Of a stretch of DNA of 64,000 nucleotides, positions 23,830 through 35,369 are shown piece after piece. The notes beneath the pieces are model-generated. The model searched no databases, was not told the DNA's origin, and saw only the letters and a list, made by a program, of their open reading frames with translations. How positions within the stretch are numbered: position 1 is the first letter of the stretch; every line of letters starts with the position of its first letter. The position numbers and the translations under genes are program-made. The DNA is from Rhipicephalus microplus (lineage: Eukaryota > Arthropoda > Arachnida > Ixodida > Ixodidae): contig NC_134710.1 of NCBI RefSeq assembly GCF_043290135.1, positions 137,042,155 through 137,106,154 of the forward strand, written 5' to 3'.

Positions 23830-25395
23830 ACTCCCCAGTGGGATCAAATTGCGATTCCCAGGAACCATTACACCATAAAGGCACCATAATGTGATTAATA
23901 AATATAATAGTGCGAATTAATAAATACCCCTCATAGCATCACCCCGTGCAAATAAAAGTTTATCCAATCCAATCACCCCGTGCATTCGCACTTAACCATG
24001 TTCACCCCCTGGGAAATGCTTGGGAGTTTTTTTTTTTTTTCAGACTTGTGGCGATCTCGTGGAATTACCCGTTTGCGACAGTGGCGTAGCCTGCAGGGAG
24101 CACACCGGGCCCATGCCCCCCCCCCCCCCTAAAATGTTTTGTCGACATGGCATACTTGCCTGCCCGACCCCCACTTCAGCTCAAAGAGAGAGAGAGAAAA
24201 AAAACTTCTGCCTGAGCCCCTTCTTTGCGATAACCGTGGTTAGGAGAGTAACAATGGTTATGTCTGCCGTGTAGCTGCATATAACTGTTGTTAGCCGTAG
24301 TGTTCCGCGACAGCACTGTTAATGGGATTTAGTTGAAACATAGGGTAGCGAGACACCAATCGAGCCAACCAAAGTAGCAAGAAAAAAATAAAAAAGTTTT
24401 TTCTCAAAGAATAAAAATTCGGCGCTTAGCGCCTCATTTGCATTCTTTTTAGAGATTTTATTCCTGTCACGGGGTCACGCCTATTGTTCACGATGTGCAG
24501 AATTCCGTTTACGCAGGCTCCATTGATAGTGCAACTGTAGACCGGTTAAATTACCGGCTGTCTCCTGGATGAGCCAGGATTCCACAAAAAGCCGCTTGTA
24601 ACTTCGGCTCCAAGTCTACGATGCCGAGATTGTCCAATTTGATGAGCTGGTCGTTCCGTACGCCCTGCTCAGCGAGTGTACTTCTTTTTCACTCGAACTT
24701 GCAGACGTCTGTTTCATGTTGCCGCAGGATCTCGAAGAAGTTCTTCGCTTTCCCCGCGTACAAAGCGTGACAATCAGCACTTGGTATGGAGTAAACCGGT
24801 CCATGCGCTGTCCCTTTGTGAAGCCTGTTTTTTGGGGTACAGAAAGGCACAGGGGCCAGCAATGCACCAGCTAGCTACAATCCCATTCCATGAAAAGCAT
24901 GTCCCTATAGTTTGTAATGGCGGATTCCATAGCTTTTTTAAAGCTTTGTGTGGTGATGGCCCGAAATTCCCCACATTAAGTTGGGGCGTTTCAGGAATTT
25001 CTATCCACAATCAATTTCTACAAAAGAAAAAAAAAACAAGTGATTCCACCCTCGTTTTTTTGTTGTTGTTGTTGTTGTAACCTGCAGGTGAAGAGCTGCC
25101 CGACACCCCGACAAAAGAATTCATCGGGGTGAGCCCTGGGAAAATGGCACCTACACGATGAAAAAGTAACGATGAAAAGTTTCCCCCAGCGAAAAAAGAA
25201 CATTTACCCTTTGTTTCGGCCCATTCGATAACCGTGAAGATGGGCATTGCAATGGTTTCCCTGGGGTCCACACTCCAGAATTTCTGTCCGCATCTCATGC
25301 AATCTAGTTTTAATGCACAATTGGACCATTTGAAGGTCGGCAGATTACCTAGCTCGATTCTGTATGTGGTTGGAAATGCCTTCTGCAGGAGGTAA
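23830..25395. other. Intron, nothing firmly recognised
   Basis: Contains a C run (about 24117-24129) and a (TTG)n patch near 25060. Sequence at about 24560-25010 may be an older retroelement relic, but no motif could be named. Confidence 0.35.
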
Positions 25396-25740
25396 AAAAG
25401 GCCCGGCTGAAGCACGAAAGGATAAAGAACGGCCGGAGGTGGTACCTTATATTCATAACGCTACACACAACATAAAAAAGGTGACGAGTCGGCATGGTGT
25501 ACCGCTGGTGTTTGCCGCACCAAACAAACTGGCGAAGTTGTGCCCTCCCATCAATGAAAGCCACGCTCAACAGCCGAAAGACTGCAAAAAGAAGTATGCG
25601 CGGCCGTTCAAGAAGTGCGCCACTGGAGTGGTTTACGAAGAGCTATGTTGGCGACACGGGGCAATGCGTCAATGATCGAGCGAGGGAAGATGCTCTCACG
25701 GTAAAGAATAGGGACGGTGTGCATGCACTTTAGATTGGGA
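25396..25740 (+). pseudogene. Penelope-like element, GIY-YIG region relic
   Basis: The frame PYIHNATHNIKKVTSRHG, then VFAAPNKLAKLC, then CATGVVYEE matches the linker and start of the GIY-YIG endonuclease of Penelope-like retroelements. The domain resumes one frame away as SYVGDTGQCVNDRARE, so a small deletion or frameshift splits it. No reverse transcriptase remains upstream that I can identify. This is a dead fragment inside Tbx20 intron 1. Confidence 0.7.
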
Positions 25741-26035
25741 TCTTGAGAAAAAGTAGAAGCAAGGTAACAGGGGAAATTTCGGAAGCCTATCACATAAAAA
25801 AATGGGGTATTAATTGTGCAAGCGAAACGTAACTGAACCTGCATGGGTCGGAAGCACGTTACGTAGAAAGCATGTGTTCGATAGCCTGATTAGGTAAGCG
25901 ATGGCCCGAGCAAGTTGTGCATGTGTTTACAAGTGGGTTCCTGTTTTCTCAAGGAATAAACAGTTATAAGTGAGACCCCATCCTGTCTTATGTGTTTTCT
26001 TCTTCTGTGTGGTTGGGAATTTCGCGCAAAGTTGA

Positions 26036-26182
26036 GTGTTCAATTCAAAAAGTAACGAGTAATGCGACACCGCACGTTACAAAAAAATTGCACTGTAAGT
26101 ACGTTACCCGTTACAGTTCTAAAATTGTAATGCGTACATTACTAAGTTACCCAAAAAAAGTAACGCGTTACCGTCAACACTG
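26036..26182 (+). mobile_element. hAT-like right terminal region
   Basis: Dense GTAAC/GTTAC motifs ending AAAGTAACGCGTTACC and then CAACACTG, the mirror of the end at 20948. See that entry for the target-site mismatch. Confidence 0.5.
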
Positions 26183-27007
26183 CATAATCGAGACACGTGA
26201 TTAGTTAACGCGTGTATTAAGCACTGACTATATACTTCTATTTCATAATTACAACTTGTTCCTTGAAATTCCTATGTGCAATTAGTTATTTTTTAAGTTA
26301 TTTACATATTTTAGCAATAGTTTGTGCGTAATACACGATATCTGTTGGTGCTTATGATTCTTTCCTCTCGGTTTCTTTTCTTTTTGTAAAACAGGCACCT
26401 GTGTTACAGCATTAAAAAAAAGAAAATGCACCCAATACAGAACGGAAGCTATACCAAGCTCTATAGGTTTTATGGTTTGCTAAGTTAACCATTATATGGC
26501 ATAAATAAATTTCCCTAATGCGTGAAGATCCCAACTGACATGCCTTCTCACTCGCCAAATCTCAACGATGCCTCGCTATGTTAGCCGCAACTCGTCTTTT
26601 AGTTTTACTCAGGTCCCATAACCAGAGACAGATTTGATTCTTGGCACGCTCAATGCACCAAAAAATATATAGTTTTCCTAGGTTGCGCGAGAGAGCATTT
26701 CGGAAGTGATATATGGAGCACAAATGTATGTAAAGTCTAAATTTGGGGACTGATACGTCAGTCATGGGGTTTTCGGCTTGTGTCACGGGGGGTCCACTAA
26801 GCACTGACTGGGCGAAATTCATTTCATGGTCGAAAAGACCGTTAGTGAATTAACGAAGTTTAAGAAGTCGATAAAGACGTGAAGTGAGTATTCCCCACGA
26901 CCACTGTGATATACGATATGTGTAAATAAATAAATAAATACCATTCTATGAATTACATAGTGCGGTCGATATTCGTGAATTCCGGCGCTCCCATGACTCT
27001 ACTGCAG
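26183..27007. other. End of Tbx20 intron 1
   Basis: AT-rich. The acceptor of exon 27008 is preceded by a modest pyrimidine content ending ACTGCAG. A (AAAT)n patch lies at about 26924-26940. Confidence 0.5.
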
Positions 27008-27281
27008 GCGGATGTTTCCTACGCTACGCGTCTCATTCAACGGCCTGCATCCTGACGGGCGCTACGTGGTTCTACTAGACATCGTTCCTGTGGACAACAA
27101 GCGGTACCGGTATGCGTATCACCGGTCTTCGTGGCTGGTGGCCGGCAAGGCGGACCCTCCATCGCCGGCGCGCCTCTACGCACATCCGGACTGTCCCTTC
27201 ACGGGGGACCAGCTGCGCAAGCAGGTTGTCTCCTTCGAGAAGGTCAAGCTCACCAACAACGAGATGGACAAGCAGGGACAC
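27008..27281 (+). CDS. Tbx20: Tbx20/H15 exon, central T-box
   Basis: Completes the split arginine codon and continues [13 protein letters not shown], then [39 protein letters not shown] and [18 protein letters not shown]. This is the DNA-contacting and dimer-interface part of the T-box, nearly identical to vertebrate Tbx20. Acceptor CTGCAG ends at 27007; donor GTGAGT starts at 27282, after a complete codon (phase 0). The reading frame and phase agree with the exons on both sides. Confidence 0.95.
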
Positions 27282-28004
27282 GTGAGTGGTCTCAAAGTAT
27301 TTGCTAGTATGGTAGTTCTGCAGTGCTGTCGCATGATGGATGGCGGTCATATTTTTATTACATGGGTGAGGATATATAGAGCTCATGCGTTATAAGAGAA
27401 AACTGTAGTATGAGTGGCAGTATGGACGTGAGACGTAATTTCCAAAGCGTCATTGAGGATGGTAGCGTAGACAATTTACTGTCGGCAAGCTACCCGATTT
27501 TCCTTGGTGGCTCTTTGTGGCACCTCGAACGACACACTCGTGCGGATGTCTGTAGTCCCTCGAACAGCGCACACAACACCTACAAAAAGAGAGTCCCTTT
27601 TGCACGGTCACATAAATCACGCGAAGCGCAGAGCACGCACAAAAGTCTGGTGTCTCCCGAGCACAGCGCACACCTTCATACATCGCGCAAAGCGTTGAGT
27701 CAAATAAAACAGTCTAAATCATCACTGTAGCGCCAAGCAACGTGCTCATGCATGTCGAAATAAGTAGACGAATATCACGTGTTACAGATAGTAGCAGTAA
27801 TAAGATGTGGCCACTGTGGACGAGGCCAAAGAAGAACGTCATCAAATGACGTCAGGCAACAACCTTGGCACAACCTCCTCGAAACATTGTGTCCTCACGG
27901 TTGCGACATAAAAGTCGAACGTGCACATTAAAAAAACATCTTTTGTCGTTTCTAAATTATTTTGCACTAGTTATAAACCGACAACAAATTCTTTTTCGTT
28001 GCAG
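27282..28004. other. Tbx20 intron 2
   Basis: Contains a diffuse direct repeat (CGAACAGCGCACAC-like at about 27558 and GAGCACAGCGCACACC at about 27658). No exon. Confidence 0.5.
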
Positions 28005-28175
28005 ATCGTGCTGAATTCGATGCACAAGTATCAGCCACGCATCCACTTGGTCAAACTGCGGCCAGACTGCTGCTCAAATCCACCCGTCATAACGGACCTC
28101 GAAGCCGAGCAATATCGCACTTATATCTTTCCTGAAACTGTTTTCACCGCGGTAACAGCATATCAAAATCAACTA
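28005..28175 (+). CDS. Tbx20: Tbx20/H15 exon, T-box continued
   Basis: 57 whole codons: IVLNSMHKYQPRIHLVKLRP, a short insertion with two cysteines (DCCSNPP) absent from vertebrate Tbx20, then EQYRTYIFPETVFTAVTAYQ and NQL. The MHKYQPR and TAVTAYQN signatures are invariant T-box motifs. Acceptor TTTTTCGTTGCAG; donor GTGAGT at 28176. Phase 0 on both sides. Confidence 0.95.
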
Positions 28176-28852
28176 GTGAGTTGCATCTTCCGTATCTTTT
28201 GCTGTGATTTGATATTGAAATGCTTTCTGTGCTAACAAGGGTTGTGCAAAGTGAAGCGATATATCTAATTTCGCGATTACTACGAAGTTCGTTATAAGTG
28301 GGATCTCTATGATAAAATTGGCCGCGATGAAATGGTAGGTACAATAGGCGTCTTTCGCAGCAATTCTTCCAAGCAATTAGCTCTAATTGGGAGAAAATTA
28401 GTAGCCTCACTGCTTTAGTCACTGATCTGTGTTCATACTTTTCCGTCTCCATTGTTTGTATTGTTTATGTCCTAATTAGAACTCCCGTTCACTCTATATA
28501 AGCTTCTATAGAATTAATACTGACACTGAAGTTTAGCGTAATCATTAATGCACATAAGCGTGGGACGTTTGTTCATTAAGCTGTCCCCCACTTTGTGTGC
28601 AACATATACCATGTTTATATTAAATTGGTTGTCCTTATTTTTTCAGATTCTAACGAGTTAACAGTTAATTGCAGCCATATTCTGAATTTGAGATGGTGTA
28701 TTTGATTCTGTCACTTTCCTGCTCATGTACTGCACTTGCAGTATTAACTTTGCTCTTCGCAACTCCTAAAATTGTGCTTAGCTGAGATTGACAGTAGACG
28801 TAAATAGAAATGTTAAATATTCACATGGGGATTTTTCCCGAATCAGGTGCTT

Positions 28853-29460
28853 AAAGGGGTCCTAAACTCACTCAGTGTTCGGTGAAAAAAAGAAAAAAAA
28901 AAACGTCAGAAAGCAGGCGCTGCTGTCAGCAATTCTATTATTTCTTTTCTTCCCCCACTTTCTTTTTACATTGAGCCAAATTATATTTCACAGTCAAATC
29001 GAAGTAATCCTATTCCCCTAGCCTAGAAAACCTAAAGGTACTGACTTGCATTAACCACCGGCTTCTTGACCAATCCCCCTTAGTAGGTGAAAGTGACAAA
29101 AGAAAGGATCAAGCGAGCAAGCAAGCTCAGCCAAATCCTGCCCTCGTACGGTTCTTTAAGTGAGCGCAAAGCTACCAATTTCCAGAGCGCCTCGATGCCC
29201 GCTCCTCCGCTCAGAGAGAAGACATCTGCGGTGGCCGCCATCATCACTCCCTCTGTATACAGGTTTCGCTCTGGCGCGTAGTGGCCCACTAGCTCAACAC
29301 GAATGGTTGTAGTCCTGAGGAACTCAACATCCAGGCAAAACATGCCGAAGAAAACCGGCACGTGAGTTTTACAGCTTGGCGAAGACGTTGAGGGCACCAC
29401 AATGGCGGATAAAGGAGTACAAAAGGTGGCAGCACCCCGAGTAAGGGCCGCGCACATCGA
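28853..29460 (-). repeat. Interspersed repeat sharing a frame with 44300-44500
   Basis: On the - strand, 29200-29340 encodes CLDVEFLRTTTIRVELVGHY and then TADVFSLSGGAGIEAL. The + strand at 44330-44502 encodes the clearly homologous CLDVVFLSATTIHVKLVSHF and VFTLNGGASIEAL. Two dispersed copies show this is mobile or repeated DNA, not a gene exon. Ends of this copy are not resolved. Confidence 0.6.
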
Positions 29461-30130
29461 GGCACCCTACTGATCTCTCGAGCACCCTCGTTTCATCACA
29501 AAGATCCGTTCACTATCTTCGCGGGGCCGCCAAACAAGATTTTTCTTCGTACAACAGATTGCTGCTGTTTGCCGATAGCTGATGTAAGCCATGAGCGGTG
29601 TTTGTGCTAAAATTATACACTAGAAACATTAATGCACACCGGAATAATTCCTGGATAGAGAGATCGCGTCTCATGACATGCGTGTGACGTAGCTTCTTAC
29701 ACCCTTCATCAAACCTCTCTGCGTAGCTTCCAGCTTACTCATTGGGAGGGGGATCTAAAGTGCTTGTAGGGGCCTCGCAACACTTTTTCAGCCTGGTCAG
29801 AAAACGCTATCAATCGGTAGTCAAGGCTCCAGAGAACGTGTGAGCTGAACATCATATGGCAGCACGCAGCCTAGATCCATCAGTTAGTTTTCTGAGTTAC
29901 CTAGAAATCACTCGCTCTTCTCTCGCCAAAAGTTGCCATAAACCCAAATGACCGCGCCATAAACACGGAGTGGCTGGTTTCCGCGTCGTGAGCTGCACAG
30001 ACACTGCGGCCGCAATGGAATGCCGCGACGTGCCACACTGAAAGAAAAATAAAAGAGAGCGCTTTCAAGGCCATGACGCGCGCCATCAGTGGTATAGCCA
30101 TTCCGTAGCACACCGCCCCCCCCCCCCAGT
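29461..30130. other. Intron 3, unresolved repeat-like DNA
   Basis: A stretch at about 29755-30113 begins TAGGGGCCTCGCAACACTTT, which resembles tick repeat ends from memory, but no second copy in this window allows a boundary. A C run lies at 30116-30127. Confidence 0.35.
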
Positions 30131-30134
30131 AGGT

Positions 30135-30135
<1 letters not shown>

Positions 30136-30191
<56 letters not shown>
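30136..30191. repeat. (TA)n(GA)n microsatellite
   Basis: TA repeat followed by GA repeat. The same TA-to-GA order recurs at 30525-30580, next to SINE tails. Confidence 0.9.
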
Positions 30192-30193
<2 letters not shown>

Positions 30194-30254
30194 AAATAGA
30201 TGATCAGAGTTTCTTCCGACTACCGTAATAAAAGTTATAAACTTCGAGAATAGT

Positions 30255-30345
30255 GCAGTATAGGAAACAAAACAACAAAATATTTATTTAATCCTAACAG
30301 TTTCGGCTGGTGGACCAGCCTTCTTTGGAGGATGTAAGTGAAATG
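30255..30345 (-). mobile_element. Penelope-like terminal sequence with degenerate hammerhead-like core
   Basis: The - strand reads CCAAAGA, A, GGCTGG-TCCA-CCAGCC (perfect 6-bp stem II), then GAAAC at 30300-30328. Known family fact: Penelope-like elements carry hammerhead ribozymes (core CUGANGA, stem II, GAAA) in their terminal repeats. Here two core positions differ and one extra A precedes stem II, so it is probably inactive. Confidence 0.5.
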
Positions 30346-30424
30346 ATACAAGTTCCCGTAACAGAGGGTCACCCTCACAGTTTAAAGACCCTCCAAAAAA
30401 AAAAAAAAAACATTGGTTTTAATA

Positions 30425-30522
30425 AATTCCCCTCTACATTCCTTGGCATTATTGTCTGTTAGATCTCATTAGTGTTGTGTCAAAACATGGAAAAACGAGC
30501 CCTTAGGTATACACTTCTTTCC

Positions 30523-30553
<31 letters not shown>
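30425..30553 (+). mobile_element. SINE tail with (TA)n end, copy 1
   Basis: CATTATTGTCTGTTAGATCT, then GAGCCCTTAGGTATACACTT and a TA repeat. It is homologous to the tail of the copy at 30590-30800, so the two lie in tandem. Confidence 0.6.
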
Positions 30554-30587
<34 letters not shown>

Positions 30588-30589
30588 GC

Positions 30590-30787
30590 ATCGAACACGT
30601 TATTCGAAGGTCGCAGGTTTGGATCCTGCCCACGGCAAGTTATCTTTTCACCCACTTTTCTTTCTTCTCATTTACATTACAATTGGCCTAATAACTTCCC
30701 CTATACCTTCCTTAATATTATTGTCTGTTAGATCTCATTAATATTGTATAAACACGAAAACCGAGCCCTTAAGTATACACTTGTTTC

Positions 30788-30866
<79 letters not shown>
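30590..30866 (+). mobile_element. tRNA-derived SINE copy 2 plus (TA)n
   Basis: ACACGTTATTCGAAGGTCGC, box B AGGTTTGGATCC, then GGCAAGTTATCTTTTCACCC and the same tail as copy 1, running into about 70 bp of TA. It is the same family as the complete - strand copy at 57695-57910, but lacks box A. Confidence 0.7.
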
Positions 30867-30869
<3 letters not shown>

Positions 30870-30993
30870 CATTTATTTATTTATCATGACATGCAGAGCG
30901 AAAAATTACCATTCAAGAAGGTTCCCCACACCACAAAATAAATTCTGCCTACGCCCGCCCCTGCTTGTCATCACCTTAGAAGTGTGGCAGCTT

Positions 30994-31096
30994 GGGCTAG
31001 TTGGTAAGACATGACATGATGATAGTTATAGCACGAGAACAGAACGACGACACAGAGCATCATTCTGTTCTCGTGCTATAACTGTCATCTTGTAAT
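30994..31096. mobile_element. Fold-back MITE with GGGCTAGTTGGTA head
   Basis: The head at 30994-31006 is followed by arms at 31021-31044 and 31063-31086 that are reverse complements at 23 of 24 positions. Related elements lie at 32863 and 36326. Confidence 0.7.
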
Positions 31097-31227
31097 CACC
31101 CTTCGCCTTCTTCCAGTGTGCTCGCTGGTATTAAAGAGTAAAAGAGCTTGAAGTGGGCGAAAAATCCTTGTGCCTCCACTTATATAATTTATGGATTCTT
31201 AATTACCGGGTATTCTCTTTTTTTCAG

Positions 31228-31304
31228 ATAACCAAACTTAAAATAGACAGCAATCCATTCGCCAAGGGCTTTAGAGATTCTTCAAGGCTAACGGATCTAG
31301 AAGG
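31228..31304 (+). CDS. Tbx20: Tbx20/H15 exon, end of T-box
   Basis: Encodes ITKLKIDSNPFAKGFRDSSR and LTDLEG-, the C-terminal T-box helix region including the invariant NPFAKGFR. Acceptor TCTTTTTTTCAG; donor GTGAGT at 31305. It ends with GG of a split codon (phase 2), which the next exon completes as glycine. Confidence 0.95.
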
Positions 31305-32447
31305 GTGAGTCACACGAAAAAATAACTGCGCTTGAGTTCCCCTCCACCTCTCCGACACTTCCCTGACTGCTATGATGTTTCTCCTTTGAGGACAGTGTTT
31401 TCCCTCCTGTCTTTATTGTTTTCCCAGCCCTCGTTCTTCATTGAATATCTTGAGAACATGTTTCACCTGAGCTAGTTTTCAAAACTCTCCTACAACGAGG
31501 CACAAATCCAATATTTCAAATTTAAATGTGACGCCTGCCGCGCCGCACTCTTCTCCGCAATCTTTTTAGTTCGTGACAAGCTAACTCAGTACATGAAAAA
31601 AAAATGTTTAATCATTTAACTATTCATAAATCATTGGTATTGTACCATAATCAACATGGGGAATCAGTAGGTTTCAATATTGGGGTGTAATGTTGGAATA
31701 GAGAAAAAAAAGTAAAGATTAACGAAGCGTGCATGAAAATTGGAGCTCTTGTTGACACAAAATCATTAAGCTTGTTTGTGGTAAACTCCAGGGCAAAACT
31801 AGAAGACATTCAATTCCAACAAACTGCTGAAATCTTGGCCACTGCATCGATACTTCGCCAATATTTTGAGATACTCTTGGTATGGCCTTTATCTACAACA
31901 ATTTTGCGTGGTTATGGTGCTCGACTACTGACCCGAAGGTAGCGAGATCGAATCCCGGCTGCGGCGGCCGCAATTCCATGAAGGCAAAAAGCTCGAAGCC
32001 AGAGCAATCGCAGTGCACGCTAAAGAACACCAGTTAGTCTAAATTACCCAAGCCCTCCACTACAGCGTCCCTCATAATCATATCGTGGTTTTGGGACGTG
32101 AAACTCCAGATATTGTAATTGCAACCTCTTAGTGATTTTCTCAGATATACAGTGCATGTGCGTGTCATGGTATCCCTTTCTTGTCCGCATGCACGGGGCC
32201 GCTTGTGGCATCATGTAAACACGTTGCTTGTGGTATCATGTAAACACGTTACGCCCAAGGGCAGTCTCAAAAATAAAAAAATAAAAAGAGGTAGGAAGAA
32301 AAAAAGATACACGTTCACCAGCAATGCATACCAGTGATCCCTTTTCGTTTAGGCAGACCACTGCTTTATTTTTACATGTTGCACAGTAGCTGGCCCCTCA
32401 GGATGAATTCAGTTCTAACTATTCTTTGCTTACCCCCCCGCCCTCAG
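31305..32447. other. Tbx20 intron 4
   Basis: Holds a degenerate SINE (31906-32115) and a short tandem duplication around CATCATGTAAACACGTT (about 32209 and 32234). No exon. Confidence 0.5.
31906..32115 (+). mobile_element. Degenerate Ruka-like SINE
   Basis: Keeps GAGATCGAATCCCGGCTGCG (box B region), AGTGCACGCTAAAGAACACC and GTGGTTTTGGGACGTGAAAC in family order. Many substitutions and a shortened head. Confidence 0.75.
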
Positions 32448-32557
32448 GGAATCTGTGGAGACCTTACTTCGAGAGCATGCCTTTCGACACTCGCCCTTCA
32501 GGGCTTTCATGACTGGGGATTTACCACCAGAGCATCAATTCTTCGCCACCGCGGGTG
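32448..32557 (+). CDS. Tbx20: Tbx20/H15 exon, post-T-box
   Basis: Completes the split glycine and encodes ESVETLLREHAFRHSPFRAF followed by MTGDLPPEHQFFATAG. The ESVE-L---H--RSP-R block just after the T-box is diagnostic for Tbx20 (human ESVESLIQKHSYARSPIRTY). Acceptor CCCCGCCCTCAG; donor GTACGT at 32558. It ends in phase 1. The residue before ESVE is Gly here where vertebrates have Arg, at the splice junction. Confidence 0.92.
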
Positions 32558-35369
32558 GTACGTATTGCCCATTTGCCTACAACGTCAGCGTTTATAAATA
32601 AGAACTATGCGGTTGACGAACTTGTAGCTCTTAATTGTTTAACCTCACACTTGAAAATAAAAATTGTAACTATAAAGGCACCGCTACATATAAAGTCGAA
32701 TCTCACTATTGGGAAGTAGCCTCGAGACCATAAATCAGTTCGCTGCATACGATAGTCATTGTAAGAGAAGAGATAAAAATGAGCTCTAACAAATCAATGA
32801 TCTGGCTCACATGTAAATCCTAAATACACAAACAGGTTATTCTAGCAGAAGGTTTGAAAGGCGGGCTAGCTGGTATAGATTCATACTGAAATACAGTATT
32901 GACAGCGCAAGCTAACGGGACGCAAAAGGCTAATTTGTCTCTTCCTTTTGCATCCTGTTTGTTTGCGCTGCCAATATTTAAGCGTTATTCAAGGTTGAAA
33001 GCCCACTGTAAACGCCTCAGTCTTAAACTGTCTCCTTGTGGCATTTCAAGCTAAGAAGACCAGAACATGAGCATGTGAAATTACAACAAATTTGCGAGCT
33101 CCGTGAGCACTATATGTTTCTTGGTTATTTGCAGGCAATATCGAGGTTGCTCTAGCTTTTACCGTTTTGTTATAAAATGAGAAAATGTCACTGAAATGAA
33201 GCATTACCGATGCAAAGCCCGTACTTAGTTCCCTACAGCCATAATTTGGTATATCAGTGTCCGTTATAACGAGGGTCAGCTTCATATAAACTGCCACAAT
33301 TAAAAAGAGAAAAAGAATAGACAAACAAGGCACACTGGAAAAATTTTCGTCAGTGTGAGTCCGGGTAAGTTCGGCCCAAGAAAGTTTTGGCTAGTCTGAG
33401 TCCGAGTCGAAAGCGCCAGATATATTGAGTGAGCCTGAGTGAGTTCCACTTTCTTCTGCCGACTTCTATACTCTTCAGCATTACTATCAGCCTTACTTAC
33501 GCAGACTCACATCTTATGTTATCATTTTGTTGTAGAAGTGAAGCAAGTATTTTTGGCGTCGGAGAAACTTTCTCGGGGGGGCGCACAATGCCCCGAGTCC
33601 CGACTGGCACCCGGTGAGGGCTATTCCTCACCCCTCTCGCTCTGTTATGGGCCGCTCTCAAGGTGGTTTTGGCGGCTTACACCAGGAATGCTTTTCTTTT
33701 TTTTTTGAAAGGGACACGCTCAAAGCATCCACATCATGTCACAACTTTACCACCTGAGGGTCCCCCTTTTTCAAAACAGCACGTTCAGCATCACTGAATC
33801 TTAAGGACACGTAGTCTCAAGCACTGCCCTGCTGGAGGGCACTAGACAGGCGCGTGTTTCGAACTGATGCAAAGTCCTTCTGAATTAACGAGGCTAGCAT
33901 AAATTATACAATGCGTTAGAAAATTTACTGTTCAATTTCGGCATTACCACACACAAAGCTACAAATCACTGTAAAAAAGTCGCAAACAAAACAATTTTTT
34001 TCGTATTGAAGAACTACCATTTCACAATATCAAGATCATCACGCTTGCCGCGCGAGGATGATTGGTAAGCAAGAAAACGCGCAAAAAGAAAATACTGGTA
34101 GCAGCACTACCTTGAAATTTCCGCACCGATCACCATGACGTCATATATTCTTACTGTGTCCCCTTGGGCTTACATAATTTCTGATCACTAAAAAGGAAGC
34201 ACAATGTTCCTTAAAGGCGCCAGAGATATACCATATCAAGTTTCAAGACAATTCCTTGAGCAACTGTCGCCAAGATGCAGAAAAATACTTTTAAATGAGG
34301 GACGTCATGCGCGAAGATTTTGGTGCGAAATTTAAAAATGAATTATTTACCTTGATTTTTTGTCCTACTAAACTTGTAAAAGGAAAATTAACGTAATTAG
34401 AATTTTCAGAATAGAGTATATCAATCTTAAATCAATTCATCATTTAACTCTAGTCGCTTTAAGCAACACCTCCTCTATTTTATCAATGCCAGCCAGATGC
34501 GCCCGATCCAGCTGTTCATCACCCTCTCCTCTAGCCCATCCCACTCTCTCCCATCGCCTAGCCTTCGGGTGTGTTCTGCGGTCATGGGGGAGAGTAGCCC
34601 GTCATGCAGTGCCTCATGACGGAACTCATATCAAGTAATTTTTTATTCAATTGTGTACAGATCGGTGGGGCGGCGTCTAGCAGTTCTTGTGTTCACAATA
34701 TTGGCAGTCACGCTGGCTCTGTGAAATTAGGGTGTTTAGCAATAGCGTGTCGCCGTTGGTGGCGCTATGCGAGCAACCAATGGGGAAGCCGCGTCACTGC
34801 AACGTTTCTGCATGCGCTGCTCTGTGACGCGGCGGCGGCATTGTCTCGAGCCAGAAAGAAGCAGCATGAAGGAGCGAATCTGACAGACATGTGATATTGG
34901 TGTGGGAAACACGTCTATGGCATTTTCGGGAACAAGTGCTCGGACGCAAATGTGATGTGAGCAACGCGGCCTAAAGCCTCCCAAGATCAAGGGGCTTTAG
35001 CGTGACCTAAAGTTTAAGGTGCTTTAGTGCGACCCCTCATATAGCGCCACAACATGACCACTCCCTGAATTAAGGCAGACTGACGGCTCCCATTAAGAAG
35101 CGCGTGTTTACGCTGGAATTGAAATAAAGGAGGCGTTGCTTTAAGTCTCCCAGCACGTGCGCTGTCAAGCTGGGAGACGACCGGAGCTAGGCAATTTTTG
35201 TACCCTGGTTTCTTCTACTTCAGTAAAATACCCGTGGTTTATTTAGCCAGCATTACATTAAATATAGAAAGTCCATCTGTAAGACGTGAGCCACTGTAGA
35301 ATTATGTAGCCGCTTGAGCTAGTAAACAGGGCTCCGTATCACGTGGTGCTCAGTGTGCGTGCTTTGCAG
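32558..35369. other. Tbx20 intron 5
   Basis: Contains the fold-back MITE at 32863-33000, a GAGT-rich degenerate repeat (about 33350-33450) and sequence at about 34130-34480 and 34670-35040 that looks like old DNA-transposon material without firm ends. A 96-codon frame at 34604-34894 has no recognisable domain. Confidence 0.45.
32863..33000. mobile_element. Fold-back MITE, GGGCTAGCTGGTA head
   Basis: Left arm with GCGCAAGCTAACGGGACGCA AAAGG and right arm CCTTTTGCATCCTGTTTGTT TGCGC are imperfect reverse complements around a short AT-rich loop. Shares the head with the elements at 30994 and 36326. Confidence 0.6.
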
